The position numbers were made by a program, and so were the translations under genes. From JOPF133 sp052144935 (lineage in GTDB: Bacteria > Acidobacteriota > Terriglobia > Bryobacterales > Bryobacteraceae): a stretch of 40,366 nt of DNA. The DNA is taken from assembly GCA_052144935.1 (NCBI GenBank), contig JBKQPR010000091.1:1-40366 (forward strand). The letters are read 5' to 3'. The stretch's first letter is position 1; each line of letters opens with the position of its first letter. This document shows positions 6,655 to 15,511 of this stretch, one piece after another. The notes under the pieces were generated by a model. The model worked only from the letters and a program-made list of their open reading frames with translations, was not told the DNA's origin and did no database searches.

Positions 6655-9348
6655 ATGCGTACGCTTCGTTTGATGCTTGCCGCCCTCACTCTGCTGGGCC
6701 TCGCCGCGGCCCAGGAAATCACCACGCCCGAAAAGTTCTTCGGCTTCCAACTCGGCGCGGACAAGAAGATGGCCCGCTGGGACAAGATCGTCGAATACTA
6801 CGGCGTTCTCGAAAAGCAAAGCGCCGGCCGCATGAAGGTCGTCAACATGGGTCCCACGTCCGAGGGCAACCCGTTCCTGATGGTCATCATCACCTCGCCC
6901 GCCAACTTCTCCAAGCTCGACCGCCTGCGCGAGGTCAACCTGCGGATCAGCGATCCCCGCGGTCTTACCGAGGCGCAGGCCCACGCCTTGGTGGATGAGG
7001 GCAAGGCCGTGGTGGTGCAGTCGATGAGCATGCACGCCACCGAAATCGGCGGCGCGCAGATGGCGCCCGAATTGGCCTACGATCTGCTGGCCCGCAAGGA
7101 CGAAGAGACCCGCCGCATTCTCGACAACGTCATCTTCATCGAAGTGCCGTGCTTCAATCCGGACGGCGAAATCATGGTCACCGACTGGTACAACAAACAG
7201 CTCGGCACGCCCTATGAGGGAACCAATCCGCCGTGGCTGTATCAGAAGTACGCTGGCCACGACAACAACCGCGACGCCTTCCAGACCAACATACCGGACT
7301 CGCAATACATGGCCAAGATCCTCTTCACCGACTGGCGGCCCGAGGCCTATGTCGATCACCACGGCATGGGCGGCAATGGCGCGCGTATCTTCCTGCCGCC
7401 GTACGCCGAGCCCATACGCCCCTTCGCCGACCCCATCGTGTGGCGCGAGCTGAGCTGGTACGGCGCTCATATGGCTTACAAAGAGGAAGAGGCCGATCTC
7501 TCCGGCGCCATCAACGACGCCATCTATTCCGGATGGGGCCACTTCGGTTTCCACTGGATCACGCCCTTCCACAACATCGCCGGCATGTTGACCGAATCCG
7601 CCGCCGCGCGCCTGGCCTCGCCGTTGTTCATGCACCCCGACCAGTTGCGCGGCAACACCCGCAACCTCCCGGTGTACGAAGCGGAAACCATCTTTCCCAA
7701 CCCGTGGCCCGGCGGCTGGTGGCACTTGCGCGACATCGTGGAGCGGCAGAAGGTCTCCGCGTGGGCCACCCTCGACCTGGCCGCGCGCAACCGCGAAACG
7801 GTGCTCTGGAACGCCTACCTCAAGGGCAAGCGCCAGACCGAACGCGGCGCCGCGGGTAAGCCGGCCGCGTATGTCATCTCCACGCTGCAGCACGATCCGC
7901 TCACCAGCGTCAAAATGGTGAACAAGCTGTTGCTGCAGGGCGTCGAAATCCAGCGCGCCGTAAAACCGTTCACCACCGCGGATGGCATGACTTATCCCAG
8001 CGGCTCGTTCGTGCTTTCGCTGGCGCAGCCGAAAATGGGTTTGATCCGCTATCTGCTGGGCCGCACGTTCTTCCCGGACAACGAATGGACCCGCAACCGC
8101 GACGGCACGCCCATTCACCCCTACGACATGGCCACCGACACGATGTTCGAGTACATGGGCGTGCGCGTCGATCCGGTAGATGAACTGAGCGGCGTGGCGC
8201 TCGAAAAGCTCTCGGGACCCGTCGAGCCGGCCGGCAAAGTGACCCGCGGCCCCAACGGGTACACCATGGACGGCCGACTGAACGACAGCTTCCGCGCCAT
8301 GAACCTGCTGTTCGACAAGAATGTCGCCCTGCGCCGCATGGACAAAGCCCAGGCCGAAGCCGGATTGCATCCGGGCGATTTCCTGGTCGCCGCCGGCTCC
8401 GAGCCGGTGCTCGAAGACGTGGCGCGCCGGACCGGCGTGGATTTTGCGCCTCTGCGCGCGGCGGTCTCCAGCGGCGCGCATGAGATGAAGCGCCAGCGCG
8501 TGGCCATGTACCAGCGCTTCGGAGGCGGCAACATCGATGAAGGCTGGACCCGCCTGGTGCTGGAGCAGTTCAACTTCCCGTACACCTCCATCTTCGATCC
8601 CGAAATCAAAGCCGGCAACCTGAACGCGAAGTGGGACGTGCTCGTCATTCCCAGCGACAGCACCGCCACGATCACCGGCGAAGCGGCGGCCGGAGGCGCG
8701 GCGGGCGGGCGTGGCGGCCGCGGGGGCGGCGGAGGTGCAGGCGGAGGGGGAGCGGCAGCTCCAGCCGCGGCGGAGGGCGGCCGGGGAGCAGGCGGCGCTG
8801 GCGGTGGAGAAGGCCGCGGCGGAGGGGGAGGCCGCGGTGGGAACATGCCGCCCGAATACCGCACCGGCCTGGGCACGGAAGGCGTCACCGCGATCCGCGA
8901 CTTCGTGCAGAAGGGCGGCACGCTGGTCACGCTGAACGCCGCGGCCGCCTTCCCCGTGGACCGGCTGGGTGTGGGCGTGCGCAACGTCCTCGCGGGCAAA
9001 ACCACCATGGACTTCTGGTGCCCCGGTTCCACCATCAAGGCCTCCTTCGACAACACCAACCCGATCGCCTACGGGATGCCCGCGCGGGGCCTGGCTCTCT
9101 ACCTCGATAGCCCGGCCTTCGAAATCACCGCGCAGGACGCCCAAAATTACGAGACTGTGGCCCGCTATGCCGACCGGGATTTGCTGGAGAGCGGCTGGCT
9201 GGTGGGAGAAGAAAACCTCGCCCGCAAGGCCGCCGTAGTCACAGCCAGGATGGGACAGGGCCGGGTGGTGCTGCTTGGTTTTCCAGTGCAGCACCGCGCC
9301 CAGATGCACGGCACATATAAGCTGCTGTTCAACGCGCTGGTGCGGTAA
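6655..9348 (+). CDS. Exported M14-family zinc carboxypeptidase
   Basis: An 897-residue predicted exported metallopeptidase. A cleavable signal peptide is visible (LRLMLAALTLLGLAAAQ). The catalytic domain occupies about 25-400 with zinc ligands H127 and E130 (MHATEIGG), the NPDG segment, and a third histidine at H235 or H236 (VDHHGMGG). The M14 fold removes C-terminal amino acids or acts on peptide-like bonds. The C-terminal half looks like a glutamine-amidotransferase-like domain (LVIPSD..., later GTLVTLNAAAAFPVDRLG). Between its halves, residues about 676-735 form a Gly/Ala/Arg-rich low-complexity insert encoded by 8683-8858. ATG 6655 is chosen because AAAGGA lies just upstream and the signal peptide starts there; the frame is open back to 6577 but that part is not signal-like. 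It overlaps a convergent unknown gene by 20 bases. Confidence 0.88.
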   Translation: MRTLRLMLAALTLLGLAAAQEITTPEKFFGFQLGADKKMARWDKIVEYYGVLEKQSAGRMKVVNMGPTSEGNPFLMVIITSPANFSKLDRLREVNLRISDPRGLTEAQAHALVDEGKAVVVQSMSMHATEIGGAQMAPELAYDLLARKDEETRRILDNVIFIEVPCFNPDGEIMVTDWYNKQLGTPYEGTNPPWLYQKYAGHDNNRDAFQTNIPDSQYMAKILFTDWRPEAYVDHHGMGGNGARIFLPPYAEPIRPFADPIVWRELSWYGAHMAYKEEEADLSGAINDAIYSGWGHFGFHWITPFHNIAGMLTESAAARLASPLFMHPDQLRGNTRNLPVYEAETIFPNPWPGGWWHLRDIVERQKVSAWATLDLAARNRETVLWNAYLKGKRQTERGAAGKPAAYVISTLQHDPLTSVKMVNKLLLQGVEIQRAVKPFTTADGMTYPSGSFVLSLAQPKMGLIRYLLGRTFFPDNEWTRNRDGTPIHPYDMATDTMFEYMGVRVDPVDELSGVALEKLSGPVEPAGKVTRGPNGYTMDGRLNDSFRAMNLLFDKNVALRRMDKAQAEAGLHPGDFLVAAGSEPVLEDVARRTGVDFAPLRAAVSSGAHEMKRQRVAMYQRFGGGNIDEGWTRLVLEQFNFPYTSIFDPEIKAGNLNAKWDVLVIPSDSTATITGEAAAGGAAGGRGGRGGGGGAGGGGAAAPAAAEGGRGAGGAGGGEGRGGGGGRGGNMPPEYRTGLGTEGVTAIRDFVQKGGTLVTLNAAAAFPVDRLGVGVRNVLAGKTTMDFWCPGSTIKASFDNTNPIAYGMPARGLALYLDSPAFEITAQDAQNYETVARYADRDLLESGWLVGEENLARKAAVVTARMGQGRVVLLGFPVQHRAQMHGTYKLLFNALVR

Positions 9349-9889
9349 TTGGCGCCTGGCCCTCGCCCTCCTGGTGACGCGCCACGAGACGCCAGCCTGG
9401 CTCCAACTTCCGGAATCCGTAAAACACGGTCCGCTTGTGTTTCGCGTCGAGCGTCCCCGCCGACCAGATGGAATGCACTGCTGCCTGCAAATGACGTGTC
9501 GTGCGCGACGGAATGGCCAGACGGACGGAGCGGAACCGTTTCGTGGGCAATTGGAGCGGACACGTCCACCCAACCTGCTTAGGATCGAATTGGAGCGTAA
9601 CCCGCCAGTCGAAATTGGGAAGTCCTCTTCGGAACCCTGCCCCATCCCCGTAGCCGACAGGCAGGGCAAAACCGCCCGCCGCGGTCCAGCGGCTTTGGTG
9701 GGGCCGTATCCAGTGACAACAGGACCCGACGATCGCATACAGGCTCGAAGCGCCCGTCCCGCAGAGCGTCGATGCGTCCTCAGCGGCCGCGTGGAGCGCC
9801 TGCTCCCAAAGCCTCGGGTCATCCTCAGCGAGCAGACTCTCCTCGATTCGCGCGGGAAGGCCCCGCACCACGGCCAGGAGAGTATTCAT
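9329..9889 (-). CDS. Unknown soluble protein, 186 aa
   Basis: A 186-residue protein on the minus strand that starts MNTLLAVVRGLPARIEESLL. It is helical and acidic at first and then rich in aromatic and basic residues, with a distinctive C-terminal stretch (WSAGTLDAKHKRTVFYGFRK followed by LEPGWRLVARH). The balanced composition and well-spaced hydrophobics suggest a real protein, not an antisense shadow. I do not recognise the family. There is no signal peptide or membrane segment. Its start is only 35 bases from the GTG start of the divergent tdh gene, so the promoters must overlap. Its last 20 bases overlap the end of the carboxypeptidase gene tail to tail. Confidence 0.55.
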   Translation of the reverse strand: MNTLLAVVRGLPARIEESLLAEDDPRLWEQALHAAAEDASTLCGTGASSLYAIVGSCCHWIRPHQSRWTAAGGFALPVGYGDGAGFRRGLPNFDWRVTLQFDPKQVGWTCPLQLPTKRFRSVRLAIPSRTTRHLQAAVHSIWSAGTLDAKHKRTVFYGFRKLEPGWRLVARHQEGEGQAPITAPAR

Positions 9890-9924
9890 GCTTCCATGTT
9901 AGCGCCAGTTGCTATCGTAGGGGT

Positions 9925-10953
9925 GTGAGAGCCCTCGTCAAGAGCAAGCGCGAGCCCGGCTTGTGGCTGGAAGAGATCGACCCGCCGCGGATCGGCATCA
10001 ACGACGTCCTGATTCGCGTGCTGCGAACCGGCATCTGCGGCACCGACGTTCACATCTACAAGTGGGACGAGTGGTCGCAGAAGACCATCCCGGTCCCCAT
10101 GGCGATCGGACACGAATTCGTCGGCCGCATCGTCGAGACCGGCTCCAATGTGGTCGATTTCTTCCCAGGCGATATCGTCAGCGGGGAGGGCCATGTGGTG
10201 TGCGGCCGTTGCCGCAACTGCCTGGCGGGGCGCCGCCACCTGTGCGCTCGCACCCTGGGAGTGGGGGTGAACCGGCCCGGAGCGTTCGCCGAATACATCG
10301 CCCTGCCTATGACCAACATCTGGCGCCACCACGAATCCGTGGCGCTGGATGTCGGGGCCATTTTCGATCCTTTTGGCAATGCCGTGCACACCGCCCTGTC
10401 GTTTCCCGTACTGGGCGAGGACGTGCTAGTGACCGGCGCAGGGCCTATCGGCATCATGGCGGCGGCGGTCGCCGTGCATGCCGGGGCGCGCTACACGGTC
10501 ATCACCGACGTCAACCCCTACCGTCTGGAGCTGGCCCGAAAAATGGGGGTCACGCGCGCCGTCAACGTGCGGGAATCCACCCTCGCCGAGACCCAAAAAG
10601 AGCTGGGCATGACGGAAGGCTTCGATGTGGGCCTGGAGATGTCCGGCAATCCCGCGGCCTTCCGCGAGATGCTGGCGAATATGAGCCATGGCGCCAGGAT
10701 CGCCATGCTGGGGATTCCCTCCGAGCCGATGTCCATCGACTGGAACACTGTCATCTTCAACATGCTCACCATCAAAGGCATTTACGGCCGCGAGATGTAT
10801 GAGACCTGGTACAAGATGACCGTTATGCTGCAATCCGGACTGGATATCGGTCTGGTGATCACTCACCGCTTCCCTTACACGGAATTCGAGCAAGGTTTCG
10901 CCGCCATGATCTCGGGCAACTCCGGAAAAGTGGTCCTGAACTGGGAATCGTAA
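9925..10953 (+). CDS. tdh: L-threonine 3-dehydrogenase
   Basis: A zinc-dependent medium-chain dehydrogenase that oxidises L-threonine to 2-amino-3-oxobutanoate with NAD+, the first step of threonine breakdown to glycine and acetyl-CoA. The 342-residue length matches the family (E. coli Tdh is 341). Catalytic-zinc C38 is in GICGTDVHIYKWDEW, a Tdh signature. The structural-zinc cysteines are C93, C96, C99 and C107 (CGRCRNC...HLC), the same numbering as E. coli Tdh. A nucleotide-binding motif (VTGAGPIGIMAA) follows near 170. The start is placed at GTG 9925 because the family begins MRALVKxxxxxGL; longer upstream reading frame is not similar. Ribosome binding is weak (GGGG just upstream). No kbl (2-amino-3-ketobutyrate ligase) gene is beside it. 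Confidence 0.95.
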   Translation: MRALVKSKREPGLWLEEIDPPRIGINDVLIRVLRTGICGTDVHIYKWDEWSQKTIPVPMAIGHEFVGRIVETGSNVVDFFPGDIVSGEGHVVCGRCRNCLAGRRHLCARTLGVGVNRPGAFAEYIALPMTNIWRHHESVALDVGAIFDPFGNAVHTALSFPVLGEDVLVTGAGPIGIMAAAVAVHAGARYTVITDVNPYRLELARKMGVTRAVNVRESTLAETQKELGMTEGFDVGLEMSGNPAAFREMLANMSHGARIAMLGIPSEPMSIDWNTVIFNMLTIKGIYGREMYETWYKMTVMLQSGLDIGLVITHRFPYTEFEQGFAAMISGNSGKVVLNWES

Positions 10954-11363
10954 TGAGATGACGGGCTGCCGGGGAACAACACAGGCCAAAAAACGAACAA
11001 GGGCGGTCACCCAATCGACTCGTGAACTAAAGAGCCCTCTTAACGGCCATCGTTTTGCGCGTCAAGCGCTGTGCCGGTTACCTTTTTACCCGGCTATTCC
11101 GACCGTTCGGGGTTTCCCGTACCACCTGTTCACTTGCCGTGGATGAGGCCGCCCTCATTCTGGCCCGGTTCTATATAGCACCTCCCGCCAACCTGAGTAG
11201 GCTGGCTTTTAAGAGACGGCGTTGGAATCGGATAACCGGCCCCGATTCCAATTACATTGTTGCTCCCGGCTGGTATGCTTGTCAAGAGAAACCGAAGTAC
11301 CATTTTGCGAAATCGTACCTAGCAAGAAATACCCGTTTCGGCGTCCCATTTCGAGGAGACTGA
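10954..11363. other. Gene-free stretch downstream of tdh
   Basis: No convincing gene is seen in these 410 bases. It contains a perfect 10-base inverted repeat (listed separately) and, after it, a possible weak promoter for the next gene (TTACAT, 16-base spacer, TATGCT). The next gene has a strong ribosome site at 11351-11356. Several short frames here look random. Confidence 0.5.
11222..11251. repeat. Perfect 10-bp inverted repeat
   Basis: TTGGAATCGG (11222-11231) pairs with CCGATTCCAA (11242-11251) around a 10-base spacer. No T run follows, so it is not a standard intrinsic terminator. It lies about 110 bases before the next gene, at a position suitable for an operator or an RNA leader hairpin. 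Confidence 0.5.
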
Positions 11364-11765
11364 GTGTTTCGGAGCCTATTCTCCAAAAAGAAGGCGGCCC
11401 TGACCGGGGCCCCCGCCATCCGCCGCATGAAAACCTACTCGGCGCAAAGCGGCTACGTGTATCAATACTTCTACGAGGGGCAGCGCGAGTTCCGCTCGGG
11501 CGCCGAGCACGGCGCCGAATACGTGTTCCGCATCTCGGCCGACCGCAAGAACTGGGAGGACACCAGCGTGCTCGTCGGCGACAGCGCCCTTCGCGCCTGG
11601 CAGGACGGGCACGGCCGCGAGCTTTCTTCCACCGAGCGCTATGCCATCGCCAAAATGGCGCTGTTCCAGGCTTTCGACGAGCGGCCCACGCCGGCCGAGA
11701 TGCACGGCGAGATCCGCGTCCGCGCCGCCGATGTCGAAGGCATCGTCGAATCGCTCGGCTTGTAA
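11364..11765 (+). CDS. Small protein of unknown function, 133 aa
   Basis: A 133-residue protein from GTG 11364 with GAGGAG at 11351-11356 as ribosome site. It begins FRSLFSKKKAAL, then contains an ordered alpha/beta region (SGYVYQYFYEGQREFRSG, EYVFRISADRKNWEDTSVLV, helix ERYAIAKMALFQAFDER). It looks like a compact cytoplasmic domain with no signal peptide, no membrane segment and no cysteine. I do not recognise the family. It ends with a predicted acidic helix (AADVEGIVESLGL). It stands alone between tdh and a minus-strand pair that ends 22 bases later. No functional inference from neighbours is safe. Confidence 0.72.
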   Translation: MFRSLFSKKKAALTGAPAIRRMKTYSAQSGYVYQYFYEGQREFRSGAEHGAEYVFRISADRKNWEDTSVLVGDSALRAWQDGHGRELSSTERYAIAKMALFQAFDERPTPAEMHGEIRVRAADVEGIVESLGL

Positions 11766-11787
11766 ACCCCAGCGTGGAAAATCTCGT

Positions 11788-12238
11788 CTACACGTACGGA
11801 ATGCCAGCGGTCACCGAAATGTAGGACGCGGGGGATCGAGCGGGACGGCCGGTTTGTGAACTCGACGATTTCGACGACTCAAAAAGATCAAAAGCGCCGA
11901 TTCGTCGTTCGGGAAAAACCAGTCTCGCGATGTTGGAAATACGGCCTATCGCCAGGTTAATGTCGCGGAGGCGCGCATCCAACTCCTCTCTAACGTACTG
12001 ACGACCATCGTCGAGCTCTTGAATGGACGTTGGCGCTCGTGACGAGCCATACCCGCCTTGGGTCCGTGACCGCGTCATCGACGATTCCGACCGCAGAGTC
12101 GACGATGTCAACGTGTAACTCGTGCCGGAACGGCACGCGCAAGATGTCGAGGATGGCGGCTGTATCGAGAAAAATCAAAGGGCACGGTTGGGCCAGCACC
12201 GCCGATGCGAGGTCGGCACACGAGCGTGGCGGTTCCAT
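11788..12238 (-). pseudogene. PIN-like protein gene broken by a frameshift
   Basis: The minus-strand frame starting at ATG 12236-12238 encodes a PIN-domain opening (CPLIFLDTAAILDILRVPFR, then IVDDAV and VWLVTS), with an acidic residue after a hydrophobic strand as in PIN nucleases. This frame stops at 11990. A second frame overlapping it continues with a helical region that fits as the next part (IQELDDGRQYVREELDARLR then INLAIGRISNIARLVFPE) and stops at 11788. The switch needed lies near 12020-12040. The gene is therefore probably inactivated, unless the frameshift is programmed or a sequencing error. Its start overlaps the stop of the upstream gene by one base (TGATG), showing they form a translationally coupled pair. 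The C-terminal tail beyond about 11880 is doubtful. Confidence 0.55.
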
Positions 12239-12891
12239 CAGCCGAGTTGAGACTCGTAGACGCCCAGCAACTCGCGGGCGCGCTCGTATTCGACCGCTAA
12301 ACTACTAGCCACGTCCTCGGACCATTTCTCTTCCTCGATGAGCCACCGTCGTAACATTGAGGCACTGAGCTTGGTGCCTTCGCGGTGAGCCGCGGTTACG
12401 AACTGATTCCAGCGTTCACGGTCAAGGGGATGGAGAATGGATCGATTCGCCAGAGCGGAAAAGCTGCGCAACAGCTTGGCGGTGCGTGGATCTAGGAAAT
12501 CTTCGATCCGGAAATCAGCCTCTCCCAAATCGACTGAAACGCCGGCAGATCGTGCGGCAGGAACCGCAAAGCGATCATGAAACTCCTGCACAATGGCGTT
12601 GTATTGGTCGTATGTCAGCGCTGAATCGGACAGGACGTTGCTCACGTACAAATCGCCATCTGAGTTGACCAGAAAAAGCTCACTAGCTGGCCGCCAACCC
12701 GCCGCCGTGCATACAAAGCAGTACATTCTTCCGAGCGCCGGAGTGCGGACTTCACCCTCGCGCGCGTAGTCCCTCGTCCAGCCGTTATCCAGGAGGTGTT
12801 CGATCTCCGAGATAAACTGCTCTAGTACGGGCCGCGTACCGCGGAAGACAAGATCTCGAAAACCTCCATATCTCCGAGGTAATGTCCACAT
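12238..12891 (-). CDS. Unknown protein coupled to a PIN-like gene, 217 aa
   Basis: A 217-residue protein starting MWTLPRRYGGFRDLVFRGTR. The middle has a cysteine pair and aromatic strand (RMYCFVCTAAGWRPASELFL) and the C-terminal half is helical with a striking segment, HPLDRERWNQFVTAAHREGT, followed by SASMLRRWLIEEEKWSEDVA. That last part resembles a helix-turn-helix-like or regulatory helix bundle. I know no named function for it. Its stop codon overlaps the start of a PIN-like gene by one base, the layout of an antitoxin-toxin operon. Calling it the partner or regulator of the PIN protein is inference. No strong ribosome site precedes ATG 12889-12891, but a 10-base palindrome does. Confidence 0.7.
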   Translation of the reverse strand: MWTLPRRYGGFRDLVFRGTRPVLEQFISEIEHLLDNGWTRDYAREGEVRTPALGRMYCFVCTAAGWRPASELFLVNSDGDLYVSNVLSDSALTYDQYNAIVQEFHDRFAVPAARSAGVSVDLGEADFRIEDFLDPRTAKLLRSFSALANRSILHPLDRERWNQFVTAAHREGTKLSASMLRRWLIEEEKWSEDVASSLAVEYERARELLGVYESQLG

Positions 12892-12895
12892 GACA

Positions 12896-12905
12896 CTGCT
12901 AGCAG
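12896..12905. promoter_or_regulatory. 10-bp palindrome before the unknown/PIN pair
   Basis: CTGCTAGCAG is a perfect palindrome that ends four bases upstream of the minus-strand start at 12891. Its position would allow an autoregulating protein to block transcription or translation. A short palindrome like this can occur by chance. Confidence 0.3.
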
Positions 12906-12921
12906 GTTGCGAGTCATGGCC

Positions 12922-13636
12922 CTGCTAACAGGCGCGGATCAGGCACAAAAAGCGAACAAATAGAGAACACATGGCGAATATCGCCTGAGGGATGAACTTC
13001 GGATCGCCCATATGGGTAAAACGGGCGAACGGAAGCGTGCAGTTGGCGAAATAAGGGCGCAGACTAGCAGAGTGTAGTCCCATGGTGGGATGGCCAGGAT
13101 TTACGGCTGGCTCCCCAAAGAGGTCTGAAAAGCGGTAATTTGCCGATTTTCCGGCAATTTGCCGGGATACCGTAAATTGAACGGAAAAGAGGCATTTCTC
13201 CGCTTTCTTGCACTCCAATAAGGGCGCACACTTAGAATCGACATGAAAGCTCTGCCCCCGTCCACTCCTATTTCATCCCTGGACGCAGTTCAAGGCGAGC
13301 AAACCATCCTCCTGGCCGCGTAACGCTTACCGGCCCGCGGGATTTTTCAAGCATTTGTGTAAGGAATGGGCCGGAGGTGCGCCCAAAAAAGGGGGAATGT
13401 GGCTGATCGCGCGGAAGTTGCTCCGTCGCGTGCATGTGGATTAACAATCCTTGCAGGCCTACCCTAAGAAAAAAGGACAATTTAAGCCGATTTTGGCCGG
13501 TTGGGGACATTCTGGCGCGATCGTGCCAAAAGTGCCTCTTTTGCCCCCTATGCAGTTGACAAATAAGGGCGCACACTTAGAATCGTGCGCGTAACAACCA
13601 TCTGCTAACAGGCGCAGATCAGGCACAAAAAGCGAA
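12922..13636. repeat. Block of nested direct repeats, no genes
   Basis: A 35-base sequence at 12922-12956 recurs at 13602-13636 with a single G/A difference (begins CTGCTAACAGGCGC, ends CAAAAAGCGAA). Inside these, a 24-base sequence starting AATAAGGGCGCACACTTAG is identical at 13217-13240 and 13562-13585, with a degenerate third copy near 13050-13070. The second copies of both repeats lie next to each other (13562-13636), whereas the first copies are 260 bases apart. The block contains no convincing coding frame. The arrangement fits a decayed mobile element, or recombination between dispersed repeats. Confidence 0.75.
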
Positions 13637-14369
13637 GAAAATACGTATGGAGGTTGAGAAGAGACCAATGATCCTGGGTCAAGACGTCGCCAACTTGGGG
13701 GACATAGGTCGTGGACGCTACCCCGCCGAGACGCCGGCTCTCTTCGACAAAAGCCAGCTCCTCGGTAGTCGCGATATTCCTGTGCCCGGTTTATGTGCGT
13801 GGGGAAGCCTGGGGAGTGGTGATGAACTTTCCCTGGGGTGCACTGGCCCGGCTGGGACTGGCGCGCGCGTACGCCCTCGAAGGCGACACCGCGTAGTGCT
13901 CAGCCGAATAAATGCTGGGAAGCACTGATCGGCCCTGGCAGCGGGAGCCAACACCCTACTCGTCGGCCACTCGGAAACAGGCGTGCCAGGAAAGTTCTTA
14001 GGGGTGTATTGGGAGTGTGCCGGCGAGTCGAGGTTCGAGAGTAGAATAGGGCGGAACGCCGGCGCATTCCCGATACACCCACTTGCACTAAGCCGCCATT
14101 TGGATTTGGCAGGGGCTTCCGGAAACTTACCGCCAAGACGACGTTACGTGCCGTGTCCTCGTCACGGAACGGGAGCCATGCGAAGAGGGTTTTTCGACCC
14201 CGCGGTGGGGCGAGAACTGTCGTGCCAGTAGTCCGGCAGCATCCCATCGCGGGACCATCCGCATGGTGTGCGCCGACGACCGGAGACGGAACGATATGCG
14301 GCCATATCGGTAGCGATCCCGCACCAGCCGGGTTGGAATAGGGTCAGCGCTTAAAAGGAAAGTATACTG
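13637..14369. other. Decayed stretch before the FG-GAP gene
   Basis: No intact gene is visible. Near 13822-13896 there is a TPR-like protein tail (separate entry). The rest contains GC-rich random frames. Just before the next gene there is a possible -10 element, TATACT at 14363-14368, and a ribosome site, AAAGGAAAG. Confidence 0.45.
13822..13896 (+). pseudogene. Fragment of a TPR-containing protein, possibly kinase-linked
   Basis: A short frame reads PWGALARLGLARAYALEGDT and stops straight after. This closely follows the last TPR helix pair found near the C-terminus of the large serine/threonine kinase-TPR or winged-helix-TPR proteins common in Acidobacteriota (typically ALAHLQLGRAYALAGDTAKA). 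The upstream helices and the remaining C-terminus are missing. It is most simply a leftover of a deleted gene. Because only about 25 residues match, chance resemblance cannot be excluded. Confidence 0.35.
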
Positions 14370-15499
14370 TTGAGCGTGCGTAGTCTGCTCGTCCTCCTGG
14401 CATTTCCGCTCCTCGGCGCCGCGCCAACTGCCGCCTTCGTCGAACACACCATCGCTACTGGACTCCGCGGAGGCTATCAAGTCGTCGTCGCCGACCTAAA
14501 CCACGATGGCAAGCCCGACCTCATCGCGCTCGCCAGCGGTATGAGCGAACTCGTCTGGTATGAGAACCCCGGATGGCAGCGACATATCCTTGCCACCGGC
14601 CAGTCCCGCATGATCAACTGCGCCGTCATCGGCAACGAAAAATCGTTCTCGCCAGCGAATTCAATAACGAAGCCAAGAACTCTATCGGCCTTGTCAGCGT
14701 TTTGCGCCCCGGCCCCGATCTGCTCCAGTCATGGATCGCAACCGAGATCGACCGTCTCACCACCAGCCACCGCCTACGTGTCGCCGACCTCTTCGGCGAT
14801 GGCCATCCCGTCGTTGTGAACGCTCCACTCACCGGCGCAGCAGCAACCGCTCCCGACTACCGCGATCATACCCCGCTGGTCTACTACCGCCCCGGCGAAT
14901 GGAAGCGGCGCGTCATCAGCACCGAAAACTCCGGTGTCGTGCGCGGCATCTTCATCACCGATTCCAACTGCATCCTGACCGCCAGTTTCACGGGCATTCA
15001 CCAGTTCTGTGCGACCAACGCCGGCGCCTTCCAGCGCACCGAAATCGCGAAAGGGAATCCCGCGCCGTGGCCCAAGTCCGGATCCAGCGATGTCACCGTC
15101 GGCCATCTCGGCAAGACCCGGTTCCTCGCCGCAATCGAACCCTGGCACGGCAACCAAGTCGCCGTCTACACCGAGAAGAACTCCTCATGGGAACGGGAGG
15201 TAATCGACGATTCCCTGCTCGACGGCCATACCATCCAGACCGCCGATTTCAACCACGATGGCAATGATGAAATCATTGCAGGCTTCCGGGGCGAGCCCCA
15301 CTCCGTGTACTTGTACACCTACAATCCCGCTGCCAAACGCTGGATGCGCTCCGACCTCGACAGTGGCGGAATGGGCGCTGCCGCCTGCGTTATCACCGAC
15401 TTGAACGGAGACGGCCGCCCTGATGTCGCATGCATCGATTTCAGCCGTCTGAAGTGGTACGAAAACCGGGTCCCAAGTGAAAATGGGAACATCCCATGA
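14370..15499 (+). pseudogene. Exported VCBS/FG-GAP repeat protein, one-base frameshift
   Basis: The gene starts at TTG 14370 with AAAGGAAAG upstream, a signal peptide (LLVLLAFPLLGAAPTAAF) and a first calcium-binding-like repeat (VVADLNHDGKPDLIAL). Near 14640 the frame changes. The continuation (IVLASEFNNEAKNSIGLVSV) is in the next frame and runs to 15499, with more repeats: VADLFGDGHPVV, TADFNHDGNDEIIAGF and ITDLNGDGRPDVACID. The switch falls on an A5 run at 14638-14642; one extra A would join the halves into a seamless protein of about 376 residues. Proteins of this kind fold as beta-propellers and are secreted or surface-bound. It is either a recent pseudogene, a slippage-regulated gene or a homopolymer sequencing error. 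Confidence 0.8.
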
Positions 15500-15511
15500 A
15501 CGTCACTTCTC

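Noticed and set aside
6613..9822. Very long open frame on the minus strand opposite the M14 carboxypeptidase (over 1000 codons).
   Set aside because: It mirrors the GC-rich plus-strand gene, is rich in R, H, G and A, has no domain pattern, and the plus strand has zinc-ligand motifs and a signal peptide.
12925..13218. 97-codon minus-strand frame in the repeat block.
   Set aside because: It is made largely of the direct-repeat sequence and shows no domain or ribosome site.
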